A stretch of DNA of 37,740 nucleotides from an uncultured Pelagibacteraceae bacterium (lineage in GTDB: Bacteria > Pseudomonadota > Alphaproteobacteria > Pelagibacterales > Pelagibacteraceae): NCBI GenBank assembly GCA_902599955.1, contig CACKHK010000012.1:1-37740 (forward strand), written 5' to 3'. Each line of letters starts with the position of its first letter. Within the stretch, counting starts at the first letter, position 1. Both the position numbers and the translations under genes were made by a program. Positions 16,571 to 24,746 of the stretch are shown piece after piece. Under the pieces are notes generated by a model that saw nothing but the letters and a program-made list of their open reading frames with translations, made no database searches and was not told the DNA's origin.

Positions 16571-16798
16571 CTAAAATGCAAATAAAATAATCAACGCAAC
16601 TACTAGTCCAAATAATCCTGTAGCTTCAGCTAAAGCAAATCCTAATAATAAATTAGGGAATTGTTTTTGAGCTGCAGATGGATTTCTCATAGCACCAGAT
16701 AAGTAATTACCAAAGATAATTCCAATACCAACTCCTGCACCTGCTAGTGCAATAGCTGCTAAACCTGCTCCTATCATTTTTGCTGCTTCTAATTCCAT
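16571..16798 (-). CDS. atpE: ATP synthase Fo subunit c
   Basis: A 75-residue hairpin of two helices that forms the rotor ring. The polar loop RNPSAAQKQ (about 38-46) contacts F1. The proton-carrying glutamate is in ALAEATGLFGL (about residue 58). The Gln and Glu-Ser pattern of sodium-type rings is not present, so it should be proton driven. The Gly-rich first helix GAGVGIGIIFG is standard. It has the strongest ribosome binding site in the window, as expected for a subunit needed in many copies. Confidence 0.96.
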   Translation of the reverse strand: MELEAAKMIGAGLAAIALAGAGVGIGIIFGNYLSGAMRNPSAAQKQFPNLLLGFALAEATGLFGLVVALIILFAF

Positions 16799-16802
16799 TT
16801 TT

Positions 16803-16809
16803 CCTCCTT
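16803..16809 (-). promoter_or_regulatory. Near-perfect Shine-Dalgarno site of atpE
   Basis: On the minus strand AAGGAGG ends 4 bases before the atpE ATG (16798). It is a full match to the anti-Shine-Dalgarno core, while most genes here have weak or no such site. It fits the need for many c subunits per enzyme. Confidence 0.75.
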
Positions 16810-16814
16810 TTTTA

Positions 16815-17549
16815 TTAATGGTGTAGATTTAATGCATCATTTAAATAAATGCATGTTAAAATTGCAAATACATATGCTTGAAGAAAAGCAACTAATATCT
16901 CCAAACCAGTAAGTGCAACCGAAAAACTTAGTGGAAGCCATCCACCAACAATTCCTAAGCTTATAACAAAGCCACCAAATACTTTCATCATTGTGTGACC
17001 TGCCATCATATTTGCAAATAGTCTTACCGATAAACTAATCGGCCTACTTAAATATGAGATAATTTCAATAACAACTATTAATGGAAGCAATACCATTGGA
17101 ACCCCACTAGGAACAAATAATTTTAAATATCCTAATCCATGTTTCATGAAACCAATAATTGTAACTCCAACAAATATAAATGCTGCTAAAACAAATGTTA
17201 CAATAATATGGCTAGTAACTGTAAATGCGTAAGGTATCATGCCGAACATGTTACAAAAAAGTACAAACATGAATAGTGAAAAAATAAAAGAAAAGTAAGG
17301 CTTTGCTTTTGATCCAGCAGTATCACTAATCATTTTGGCCACAAAGGAATAACTTAATTCTGAGAGTAATTGTAATTTATCAGGTATTAAAGTTTTTTTC
17401 TTTGCCCCTAAATTAAAAATTATTAAAATTGCTAGTGAGCTAATAACCATAAATAAGCTCGCGTTAGTAAAAGAAATATCAACTGAACCTAGTTTTATTT
17501 CTGGACCAATTCTATAAACATTAAATTGGTACATTGGGTTTGATGCCAT
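16815..17549 (-). CDS. atpB: ATP synthase Fo subunit a
   Basis: A 244-residue membrane protein with about six helices that forms the proton half-channels against the c ring. The essential arginine is in ISLSVRLFANMMAGHTMM (about residue 176). The C-terminal block FLQAYVFAILTCIYLNDAL is also typical. It lies 9 bases after atpI and 16 bases before atpE, in the standard order I-B-E-b'-b. Confidence 0.96.
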   Translation of the reverse strand: MASNPMYQFNVYRIGPEIKLGSVDISFTNASLFMVISSLAILIIFNLGAKKKTLIPDKLQLLSELSYSFVAKMISDTAGSKAKPYFSFIFSLFMFVLFCNMFGMIPYAFTVTSHIIVTFVLAAFIFVGVTIIGFMKHGLGYLKLFVPSGVPMVLLPLIVVIEIISYLSRPISLSVRLFANMMAGHTMMKVFGGFVISLGIVGGWLPLSFSVALTGLEILVAFLQAYVFAILTCIYLNDALNLHH

Positions 17550-17558
17550 ATTATTTTT

Positions 17559-17837
17559 TTACTTTTTTTGCATTTTTCTTGCCGATTTAATCACATTCAT
17601 AATTCCTGCAATTACTCCTACAAAAAAAAATATTAAAATTAACCAAGGTTTAGTACCAAACCAATTGTCTAAAATAAACCCAATAATTGTCCCAACAGCT
17701 ACTGCAGCAACTAATTCTGTGCTCATCTTGAAAGCATGCCCCATTCCTGATGTCGATGTGTCTTTATTTTCAGAATATTTTGATTTTGCTTTAATTTTTG
17801 CACTTTTAAGGCGAGTTTTAAAATCCTCTTCTTCCAT
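17559..17837 (-). CDS. atpI: ATP synthase protein I
   Basis: A 92-residue protein with a charged N-terminal third and two membrane helices (about 43-60 and 66-83). The first-helix pattern AAVAVGTIIGFILDNWFGTKPW is a good match to the AtpI family, which helps c-ring assembly and Mg uptake. First in the Fo gene set. It begins only 4 bases after smc ends, so smc and the atp genes may share a transcript. Confidence 0.88.
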   Translation of the reverse strand: MEEEDFKTRLKSAKIKAKSKYSENKDTSTSGMGHAFKMSTELVAAVAVGTIIGFILDNWFGTKPWLILIFFFVGVIAGIMNVIKSARKMQKK

Positions 17838-17841
17838 CAGC

Positions 17842-20415
17842 CTAAGCTACCATGCTCTCAGCTTTTTGAAGGTCAACAGCAACTAGCTGACTTATCCCTT
17901 TCTCAGGCATTGTAACACCATATAATCTGTCCATTTTTGACATAGTTAGCGCGTGGTGGGTTACTATTATAAATCTGGTAGAAGTAATTTTTGTTAACTC
18001 ATTTAAAAGATTACAAAATCTTGTAACGTTTGCATCATCAAGTGGAGCATCTACCTCATCTAAAACGCATATAGGCGAGGGGTTGGTTAAAAACACAGCA
18101 AATATTAGAGATAATGCTGTTAAAGCCTGTTCACCTCCAGAAAGCAAAGTAATAGATTGAAGTCTTTTTCCAGGTGGACTTACCAACATTTCTAAACCGG
18201 CATCCAGTGGATCATCTGAGTCTACCAATTCTAATTTAGCACTACCTCCATTAAATAATTTTGTATAGACCTCATTAAATTTCCTATTTACTCTTTCGAA
18301 TGCATCTAAAAGTCTTTCTCGACCTTTTTGGTTAAGTTCTGTAATACTCTCTTTTAATTTTAATATTGCTGAAACAAGATCTTTTCTATCTTGTTCCATT
18401 TTTTTAATTTCGGATTTATATTTTTCAGTTTCATCATCTGCTCTTAAGTTCACAGATCCTAATTTTTCTCTTTCTCTCTTTTTTTCGTCTAATAGTTCTT
18501 CTTGAGTAACTAAATCTGGAAATTCACTTCCTTTTTCTAAATTTGAATAGTTAAATATATTTTCTTCTTCTACATTTAATTCAGTCATTACTCTTTCCAA
18601 GAGATCTTTTCTCCTTTTATTTAAACCATCAATTGTAGCACTTGAACTTGCCTTTTTTTCTCTGATCTCGATCGAACTTTCTTTAGTATCATTAAGTTGG
18701 CTTCTAATTTCTGCTATATTGTTATCAATTTTTTCAACCAGTATCTCGTTCTCATTTTTTTCATTTTCTGAAATTCTTAAGTTCTCTGAAATCTTTCCTT
18801 TTTTTTCAGCTTGAGCTTGAGGTTGCTTTTCAAGATCATTTAATTTTTCACTAAGTTTATTTTTTCTAGTATTTAATTCATTTACCATTTTTTCTGAATT
18901 TGTTAAAAGATTTTGCCAACTTTCGAATTCTTTGTCGATGATACTTATTCTCTCTTTTCTTTTAACTGACTCATTTTTTATACTTTGATTTTTACTATAA
19001 GTTTCTGCATATTCATCTTGCAATTTTTTAATTTGTTCACTCTTCGTTGTTAAAGCTGAGACTTTGTTATTATTCTCAAAATCTTTAATTTTCATAGTTA
19101 AGTATGACAAATTAACAATGCACTCATCTAAAATTTTAATTGTTTGATGATTTCTATTTTCAGAAATTAATCTTTTAACTTCCTCAATTTGGTTTTTGAT
19201 ATTATTGATAATCTCATTATTTTTCTGCAATGTCTCAACACTGAAACTCTCAAACAATGCATCCATCTTTTCTTGTTCATTTTTTAGTTTTGTTCTAGAG
19301 GTGTCCAAGTCTTGATTTGAGAGCTTTTCTGTCTCATAATATTTAGAATCTGTATCAGTTAGTATACTTCTTTCTTCTTTTAATCTTTTTTCATTTGAAT
19401 TTGCGTCAATTACAATACTTTTTTCTCTATCAATATCCTCATCAATGACTTTTATAGAACTTTTTATTGTATCTATTTCCTCGTTAATTCTTGTGCTTTC
19501 CTCATCTAAAGCCTTAAGCTCAAGATTTAATCTTTGAATTTTAGACAAATTTTCGATATTTTTTTGTCTTATAGGTTCTACCCTCTCAAGTTCACTTTTA
19601 ATTTTATTTTCTAGCTCATTAATTTTTTTATTAAATTCCTCAACTTTTCCATCTGCTTCATTGTTAATTTCATTTTCCAAACTAATTTCTTTATCTATTT
19701 CTATAAGTCTTAAATAATAAAGACCTGCCTCTACTTTTTTAATTTCCTCAGAAATTAATTTATATTTTGCAGCCTCTTCAGCTTGTTTCTCCAAATTTGC
19801 TAATTGTTTTTCTTGTTGCCTTCTGAGTTCGTCTGCTCTTTTCAAATTATTTTCTGCTGCTCCTAATCTGATTTCAGCCTCATGTCTTCTTACATGTAGT
19901 CCTGCTATTCCAGCAGCCTCTTCAAGTATAGCCCTTCTGTCAGATGGTTTTGCTGTAACTAATGCTCCTATCCTTCCTTGACTTATTAATGACGGTGAAT
20001 GAGCTCCTGTGGATAGATCTGCAAAAAACATTTGGGCATCTTTTGCTCTAACTTCTTTATTGTTAATGTAAAACTTAGATCCTTTATCTTTTTCAATTTT
20101 TCTCCGAATTTCTATTTCATCCAAATCATTATATTGATGTGGACCGTCTTTATTTTCATTATTTAAACTTAAAACTACCTCAGCAATATTTTTTGATGGT
20201 TTATTTGATGTACCTGAAAATATAACATCTTCCATTCCTGAACCCCTCATACTTTTGGCTGAAGTTTCTCCCATGCACCATCTAAGAGACTCAACAATGT
20301 TTGATTTACCACAACCGTTAGGCCCGACGATACCAGTTAGTCCTTTTTCGATTAGAAAATTTGTCTTTTCAGCGAATGACTTAAAGCCATTTAATTGGAT
20401 TTTTTTAAACTCCAT
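17842..20415 (-). CDS. smc: Chromosome segregation protein SMC, short form without a visible hinge
   Basis: An 857-residue ATPase that shapes and segregates chromosomes. The N-terminal head has Walker A GPNGCGKSN (about 31-39) and the C-terminal head has LSGGEQALTALSLIFA (signature) and VLDEVDAPLDD (Walker B with the catalytic Glu). GLHVRRHEAEIRLGAAENN (about 171-189) after the head is typical of alphaproteobacterial SMC. The middle (about 170-690) is one long stretch rich in Lys, Glu, Asn and Leu, with very few Gly or Pro, so it reads as coiled coil throughout. The globular, Gly-rich hinge expected midway is not recognisable. The protein is about 300 residues shorter than the usual 1150-1200. 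Reading frame is intact. Order dciA-dsbA-smc is common in alphaproteobacteria. Confidence 0.9.
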   Translation of the reverse strand: MEFKKIQLNGFKSFAEKTNFLIEKGLTGIVGPNGCGKSNIVESLRWCMGETSAKSMRGSGMEDVIFSGTSNKPSKNIAEVVLSLNNENKDGPHQYNDLDEIEIRRKIEKDKGSKFYINNKEVRAKDAQMFFADLSTGAHSPSLISQGRIGALVTAKPSDRRAILEEAAGIAGLHVRRHEAEIRLGAAENNLKRADELRRQQEKQLANLEKQAEEAAKYKLISEEIKKVEAGLYYLRLIEIDKEISLENEINNEADGKVEEFNKKINELENKIKSELERVEPIRQKNIENLSKIQRLNLELKALDEESTRINEEIDTIKSSIKVIDEDIDREKSIVIDANSNEKRLKEERSILTDTDSKYYETEKLSNQDLDTSRTKLKNEQEKMDALFESFSVETLQKNNEIINNIKNQIEEVKRLISENRNHQTIKILDECIVNLSYLTMKIKDFENNNKVSALTTKSEQIKKLQDEYAETYSKNQSIKNESVKRKERISIIDKEFESWQNLLTNSEKMVNELNTRKNKLSEKLNDLEKQPQAQAEKKGKISENLRISENEKNENEILVEKIDNNIAEIRSQLNDTKESSIEIREKKASSSATIDGLNKRRKDLLERVMTELNVEEENIFNYSNLEKGSEFPDLVTQEELLDEKKREREKLGSVNLRADDETEKYKSEIKKMEQDRKDLVSAILKLKESITELNQKGRERLLDAFERVNRKFNEVYTKLFNGGSAKLELVDSDDPLDAGLEMLVSPPGKRLQSITLLSGGEQALTALSLIFAVFLTNPSPICVLDEVDAPLDDANVTRFCNLLNELTKITSTRFIIVTHHALTMSKMDRLYGVTMPEKGISQLVAVDLQKAESMVA

Positions 20416-20423
20416 TCAATGAC

Positions 20424-21005
20424 TTATATCAGTTTTTCAATATATTTTTTTAATTTTTTATAGTTTTTAGGATTCTCGAACTTTTCACCGTTGATTATAA
20501 GTGTTGGAGTTGCCTCTATTTTATAGTTTTTTGCTCCGTCGATTCGGTCTTCTAAAATAAAATCTTCAATTTTTGAGTTGGCAATACAATTATCAAAATC
20601 TAATTTAAAACCTGATTCTTGAACTACTCTTTTTAAATTTTTATTGAGATCCTCAATTGTACTTCCTCTAACCCAGCTACTTTGGTTATTGTATAAGTGA
20701 TGAAGTATTTCTGATTTTCCATCATTCCTACAATGAGCTATTTTTGCTGCATTAAATGCAGCAATATCTAGAGGAAAATTTCTGTATTCAATCGAAATTA
20801 AATTTTTATCTATAAAATCAGTTTTTAGCTTTGGATAAATATCTCTATGAAAATCTCCACAATGACTACATGTCAAAGACTCGAACACCACAAGTTTTAC
20901 TTTTGCATCAACATTGCCGTCTTTAATGTGTTTAATTTCTGCTGTTGCGTTAAAGCTAATAAAAAAAAACGATATAATTAACGTTTGTATTAAAATTTTT
21001 TTCAT
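20424..21005 (-). CDS. Secreted DsbA-family thiol oxidoreductase
   Basis: A 193-residue periplasmic thioredoxin-fold protein. Signal peptide at about 1-22, ending in NATA before EIKHIKDG. The active site CSHC lies in FESLTCSHCGDFH (about 45-57), and the cis-proline loop is ATPTLIING (about 165-173). A second pair of cysteines (about 92 and 139) could form a structural disulfide. The family oxidises or isomerises disulfides in exported proteins; the exact partner is unknown. It overlaps the DciA-like gene by 4 bases (ATGA) and is followed by smc 8 bases later. Confidence 0.88.
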   Translation of the reverse strand: MKKILIQTLIISFFFISFNATAEIKHIKDGNVDAKVKLVVFESLTCSHCGDFHRDIYPKLKTDFIDKNLISIEYRNFPLDIAAFNAAKIAHCRNDGKSEILHHLYNNQSSWVRGSTIEDLNKNLKRVVQESGFKLDFDNCIANSKIEDFILEDRIDGAKNYKIEATPTLIINGEKFENPKNYKKLKKYIEKLI

Positions 21006-21481
21006 CTTGTTTTAAATATTTTATTTAACTCCAATAAAGATTGTTTAATTTTATCATTCTTAATATTGGTTATCTTCTTAATATTTTTGCTATTTGTCGC
21101 ATTATTATTTTTATTATCTCTAGTTTTTTTGAATTCTCCCTCAAAGGTCTTTAACCTTATATTATCGATCACATTATAACCAAAAAAAATATTTATTTTT
21201 TTTAAAATTTCTTTCTTAGAATATTCTAGGTCAACTTCATTTCCTCTTTTAACCATTATACTTAAATAGCTTCCATTTAATTTTGAGTTTTTATAAGATA
21301 TTGGATAGCAAATATTAAATAAATCTTTTCCTACAAGAAATTTCCAATTATCCAAAGTATTTGAATAAATTTGGCCTTTTTTATTTAATATTCTTTTTGC
21401 TTCTTGGGGCAAAGTATCTTTAAAAGATCTTAGTCCTTGAACAGATTTATTTCTCTGCTTAGTATTATATTTAAAATTCAT
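21002..21481 (-). CDS. DUF721/DciA-like protein (probable helicase loader)
   Basis: A 159-residue basic protein starting MNFKYNTKQRNK. The middle part, DNWKFLVGKDLFNICYPISY (about 46-65) and SYLSIMVKRGNEVDLEYSKKEIL (a hydrophobic-strand then helix pattern), fits the KH-like DUF721 fold (PF05258), whose studied members (DciA) load replicative helicase DnaB. The C-terminal third is Lys/Asn rich and disordered-looking. ATG 21481 is chosen over the in-frame ATG 21493 because the latter would run into mutY; at 21481 the start codon directly abuts the mutY ATG on the other strand. dciA-dsbA-smc is a known alphaproteobacterial order, which supports the call. Confidence 0.72.
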   Translation of the reverse strand: MNFKYNTKQRNKSVQGLRSFKDTLPQEAKRILNKKGQIYSNTLDNWKFLVGKDLFNICYPISYKNSKLNGSYLSIMVKRGNEVDLEYSKKEILKKINIFFGYNVIDNIRLKTFEGEFKKTRDNKNNNATNSKNIKKITNIKNDKIKQSLLELNKIFKTR

Positions 21482-22405
21482 ATGACAAATCAAAACATAC
21501 CAAATAAAATTTTAAAATGGTACGACAATAATAAAAGAAATCTTCCTTGGCGAAAAAAAGTCTCTAAAAGTCAAAAAGAATATTTTACTTTAGTAAGTGA
21601 ATTTATGTTGCAACAAACTCAAGTAAAAACAGTAATCCCATATTTTGAAAATTTTACCTCGAAAATCCCAGATTTAATAAGTTTATCAAAAGTTAGAGAT
21701 GCTAAATTGATGAAATGTTGGGAGGGATTAGGATATTACTCAAGAGCAAAAAATCTAAAAAAAACAGCAAAAATAATTATAAATGAATTTAAGGGAAAGC
21801 TTCCAAATAATGAGGAAGGTTTAAAATCGCTACCTGGGATAGGAGATTATACTGCAAAAGCTATTATGGCAATTGCATTCAACAATAAAATAATCCCACT
21901 AGATGGAAATGTTGAAAGAGTTTTGAAAAGAGTATTTTATTTAAAAAAAGAAAAAGAAATTTCTAAAGAGAATTTACATAAAAAAAAATCTTTTTTTGGG
22001 GAAACAAATAGAGCTAGTGATTATGCTCAAGCCATAATGGAAATAGGCGCATTAATTTGTAAACCATCAAAACCAATTTGTAATCAATGTCCAATTTCTA
22101 GAAATTGTAAATCTTTTAAAAAAAACGATTTTCAGATTTTGAAAGTAAATAAATTTAATAAACAAATATTTTTTGAGGCAAATATTTTTCAAAATAAAAA
22201 GAATAATTTTTACCTTTTAAAAAACAGAAAATTTAATTTTTTAAAGGATATGCCTATATTTCCAATGAATGAGATACCTAAAATAAAATTTAGAAAACAC
22301 GTGGGAAAAAGGATCAATATAAAAATGTCTAATATGGACATGAGAATTGCAATTACGATGAAAAATAATTTGCCAGAAAAGAAAAATGGTTTTTTGTTGA
22401 TGTAA
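21482..22405 (+). CDS. mutY: A/G-specific adenine glycosylase MutY, 3' end frameshifted
   Basis: A 307-residue repair enzyme that removes adenine mispaired with 8-oxoguanine. Glu40 in SEFMLQQTQVKT and Asp141 in PLDGNVERVLKR are the catalytic residues; LPGIGDYTAKAIMAIAF is the helix-hairpin-helix; Cys193, Cys200, Cys203 and Cys209 bind the 4Fe-4S cluster. The catalytic domain is complete. The reading frame ends early at 22405 after the odd tail KKNGFLLM, while the expected MutY C terminus is present in another frame to 22467 (separate entry). Start taken at ATG 21482, eight to ten residues before ILKWYD, rather than the longer in-frame ATG 21437 that lies inside dciA. Confidence 0.9.
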   Translation: MTNQNIPNKILKWYDNNKRNLPWRKKVSKSQKEYFTLVSEFMLQQTQVKTVIPYFENFTSKIPDLISLSKVRDAKLMKCWEGLGYYSRAKNLKKTAKIIINEFKGKLPNNEEGLKSLPGIGDYTAKAIMAIAFNNKIIPLDGNVERVLKRVFYLKKEKEISKENLHKKKSFFGETNRASDYAQAIMEIGALICKPSKPICNQCPISRNCKSFKKNDFQILKVNKFNKQIFFEANIFQNKKNNFYLLKNRKFNFLKDMPIFPMNEIPKIKFRKHVGKRINIKMSNMDMRIAITMKNNLPEKKNGFLLM

Positions 22406-22467
22406 AAGATTTAACTAATTTGACTTTACCTTCATTTACAAAGAAAATAATTAATACTATCAGATAA
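22369..22467 (+). pseudogene. Displaced C-terminal segment of mutY in a second frame
   Basis: From about 22381 the frame one base behind that of mutY reads EKWFFVDVKDLTNLTLPSFT followed by KKIINTIR and a TAA at 22465-22467. The W...L..L.LP....K pattern is the end of the MutY NUDIX-like C-terminal domain. This frame is closed by stops before 22369, so it is not a gene of its own. One extra base in the A-run 22382-22386 or the T-run 22390-22395 would join it to mutY. The joined gene would end 4 bases before the next gene, in keeping with local spacing. It is either a real frameshift or a homopolymer sequencing error. Confidence 0.8.
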
Positions 22468-22471
22468 ATTA

Positions 22472-23602
22472 ATGAAAAAAATTGCAATAATTGGTGGAGG
22501 AATATCGGGGTTATATTTTGCAAATATTTTAAATAGTGAAAAAAATTTTGAATACAAAATATTTGAAAAAAAAAATAATTTTAATTTCCAAGATGGTTAT
22601 GGAATTCAACTATCAGTAAATAGTATTAAGTTATTGAATAACATAGGATTTAAAAATCTACCTGCATCTGAAGTTAGCTTTCCGTCAAAAGTGAATTTCA
22701 TACAAGCAAATAACTCTAAAAAAATTTGCGATATAGACCTTACACAATTTAATGATCCATTAAATCGATACACAACACTAAAAAGATCAACATTATTAGA
22801 ATTTTTATTTAAGAATGTGCCTGAAAATCAGATTAAATTTAATTCAAATATAACAAAAATAGAAAAGGCGAATGGCTTCAGAATTACTTTGGATGAAAAT
22901 ACACATGAGGAATTTGATTATTTGATAATTGCTGATGGTATTTTTTCAAAAACGAAGTCATTGATATTGAATGATATTACAAATCCAAAATATAACTTTA
23001 ATGTCGCTCTTAGAGGCAAGTTAAGAGGTGATTATGGTAGTGATATTTCTATTTATATGGCATCAAACAGTCATTATGTGATCTATCCGATAAACCAAAA
23101 TAATGAATATAATTTTGTAGCTATCATAAAAAAAAAATTATCATCAGATGAGCTAAGAAATTATAATTTATTTAAATCTAATGAGTTTTTAAGCTCTTTA
23201 AGATCAAGTTTACAAAAAACATCACAAATAAGCTTTGGACATTTAAGTGAATTAAAATCTTTTCCTGTTTACGTAAGCAGCAAATTTCCAAGTTTAAATG
23301 AACAAAATATATATTTATCCGGTGATGCTCTGTTCACTTTTCCACCATCATTTGCTCAAGGCGCGTCCCAAAGTATTGAGACCGCAAACGATATATTAAA
23401 AAGTATTTTAAATGGTTCAACTGAATACTATCAAAAAAGAATTGAAAATATTTCCTCTATAAATGACAAATCAAAATTTAACCATTTTTCATTCCATTTA
23501 TCAAATCCTTTAAGTGTCTTTATTAGAAATAATATTTTGAAGTTTCTCTCAAAAAATAAAACATTTCTTGAAAATTATTTGGGTAAAATTTATAGAACTT
23601 AA
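22472..23602 (+). CDS. FAD-dependent class A monooxygenase (UbiH/salicylate hydroxylase-like)
   Basis: A 376-residue flavoprotein. IAIIGGGISGLYFANIL (about 4-20) is the Rossmann FAD-binding motif; LIIADGIFSKTKS (about 151-163) is the DG motif that binds FAD and NAD(P)H; LSGDALFTFPPSFAQGASQS (about 283-302) is the GD motif with the Pro-rich segment and Gly-Ala loop. These define class A aromatic hydroxylases. Substrate cannot be told: a ubiquinone-ring hydroxylase or an aromatic acid hydroxylase are both possible, and no neighbour is informative. It overlaps the 3' end of convergent ccrM by 4 bases. Confidence 0.82.
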   Translation: MKKIAIIGGGISGLYFANILNSEKNFEYKIFEKKNNFNFQDGYGIQLSVNSIKLLNNIGFKNLPASEVSFPSKVNFIQANNSKKICDIDLTQFNDPLNRYTTLKRSTLLEFLFKNVPENQIKFNSNITKIEKANGFRITLDENTHEEFDYLIIADGIFSKTKSLILNDITNPKYNFNVALRGKLRGDYGSDISIYMASNSHYVIYPINQNNEYNFVAIIKKKLSSDELRNYNLFKSNEFLSSLRSSLQKTSQISFGHLSELKSFPVYVSSKFPSLNEQNIYLSGDALFTFPPSFAQGASQSIETANDILKSILNGSTEYYQKRIENISSINDKSKFNHFSFHLSNPLSVFIRNNILKFLSKNKTFLENYLGKIYRT

Positions 23603-24672
23603 TTTGTAGGTCTTAGTCTTTGTCGCAAATCATCAATTGGCTTTAAAGAATTTCCAGATTTATAATGCCAAAATGTCCATCCATTACAACTTTCTGCACC
23701 AATAATTTTTGCTGCCACTTTATGGATTGATCCCTCTGATTGTTGATATTTTATACTACCATCTATCATAATTTTTGCATTTACTTTTTTCTTTTGGTCA
23801 TAAATTTCTGTTCCAGGTTTAATCAGACCCATTTCAACTAATGATCCGAAAGGAATTCTTGGTTTAGTTCTGTTATTTTGTAGAGTATCTAGATATTCAT
23901 CTTTTATGATATTTGTATTCTCTAATCTTTTCTTAGCAGCATCGAAATAATATTTTTCTTTTTCAATTCCAAAATAATTTCTACCTAATTTTTTTGAAAC
24001 AACAGCTGTAGTACCGGACCCTAAAAATGGATCCAAAATGAAATCATTTTTGTTTGATGAAGCTAATATTATTCTATGAATTAAAGACTCTGGCTTTTGT
24101 GTAGAATGAACTTTTTTTCCATTTTTTTTTAATCTTTCTTTTCCGTTACAGATTGGGAAATTCCATGTGGATCTCATCTGTAGGTCATCATTTAAACATT
24201 TTAATGATTGATAGTTAAAAGTATATTTGGATCCTTCTCTCTTTGAGGCCCAAATAAGCGTTTCATGTGCATTAGTAAACCTTGTTCCTCTAAAATTTGG
24301 CATTGGGTTATTTTTATTCCAAATTACATCATTTAGTATCCAAAAACCCAGATTTTGGATCGTAGTACCAACTCTAAATATATTATGGTAGCTACCTATA
24401 GCCCAAATTGTTCCATCCTTTTTTAAAATTCTTTTACATTCTTTTAACCACTCAAAAGTAAATTCATCATAGCTTTTAAAACTTTCAAATTGATCCCATT
24501 TATCATTAACAGCATCCACTTTAGATCTATCCGGTCTACTTAATTCTTTTTTTAATTGAAGGTTATAGGGAGGGTCAGCGAATATAAGATCAAAAGTTTC
24601 ATCAGGAATTTTTTTTAATTCCTTTAAACTGTCTCCATTAATAATTTTATTTTTTAAAGTTTTAACACTCAT
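23599..24672 (-). CDS. ccrM: CcrM-type GANTC adenine-N6 DNA methyltransferase
   Basis: A 357-residue beta-class methyltransferase: the catalytic DPPYNLQL (about 33-40) comes before the SAM-binding DPFLGSGTT (about 214-222). The C-terminal extension with RIPFGSLVEMGLIKPG and the later AESCNGWTFWHYK block is the RAMA-like domain found in CcrM and needed for GANTC recognition. CcrM methylates GANTC on new DNA late in the alphaproteobacterial cell cycle. Its upstream region has two GANTC sites, one touching the predicted -10 box, with a third further back in rnhB. It is 74 bases from rnhB, the largest gap between co-directional genes here. Confidence 0.93.
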   Translation of the reverse strand: MSVKTLKNKIINGDSLKELKKIPDETFDLIFADPPYNLQLKKELSRPDRSKVDAVNDKWDQFESFKSYDEFTFEWLKECKRILKKDGTIWAIGSYHNIFRVGTTIQNLGFWILNDVIWNKNNPMPNFRGTRFTNAHETLIWASKREGSKYTFNYQSLKCLNDDLQMRSTWNFPICNGKERLKKNGKKVHSTQKPESLIHRIILASSNKNDFILDPFLGSGTTAVVSKKLGRNYFGIEKEKYYFDAAKKRLENTNIIKDEYLDTLQNNRTKPRIPFGSLVEMGLIKPGTEIYDQKKKVNAKIMIDGSIKYQQSEGSIHKVAAKIIGAESCNGWTFWHYKSGNSLKPIDDLRQRLRPTN

Positions 24673-24684
24673 TTTTAAATATTA

Positions 24685-24713
24685 ATTAGACTCCAGAGAA
24701 AAGTCCGCGTCAA
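24685..24713 (-). promoter_or_regulatory. Candidate ccrM promoter with a GANTC site at the -10 box
   Basis: On the minus strand TTGACG (24713-24708) and TCTAAT (24690-24685) are exactly 17 bases apart, a good housekeeping promoter. The GANTC site GAGTC (24693-24689) overlaps the first two bases of the -10 box. The transcript would start near 24678 and the ccrM ATG is at 24672, so the leader would be only a few bases. Confidence 0.55.
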
Positions 24714-24739
24714 CCTGTGATTGAATTATTTTGAGTCTA
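24687..24739. promoter_or_regulatory. Two GANTC sites forming a 7-bp inverted repeat around the ccrM promoter
   Basis: TAGACTC (24687-24693) and GAGTCTA (24733-24739) are exact inverted copies, 39 bases apart, each with a GANTC methylation site. A third GANTC site is at 24761-24765 in the end of rnhB. In DNA of this base composition one site per about 400 bases would be expected. Confidence 0.5.
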
Positions 24740-24746
24740 CTTGTTG

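Noticed and set aside
16571..16798. Sodium-type c ring in ATP synthase
   Set aside because: The Glu is followed by Ala-Thr and the first helix lacks the Gln ligand, so the sodium pattern is not met.
24675..24685. CtrA-type site (TTAA-N7-TTAA) at ccrM
   Set aside because: Two TTAA boxes are present but only 3 bases apart instead of 7, so they do not form a CtrA box.
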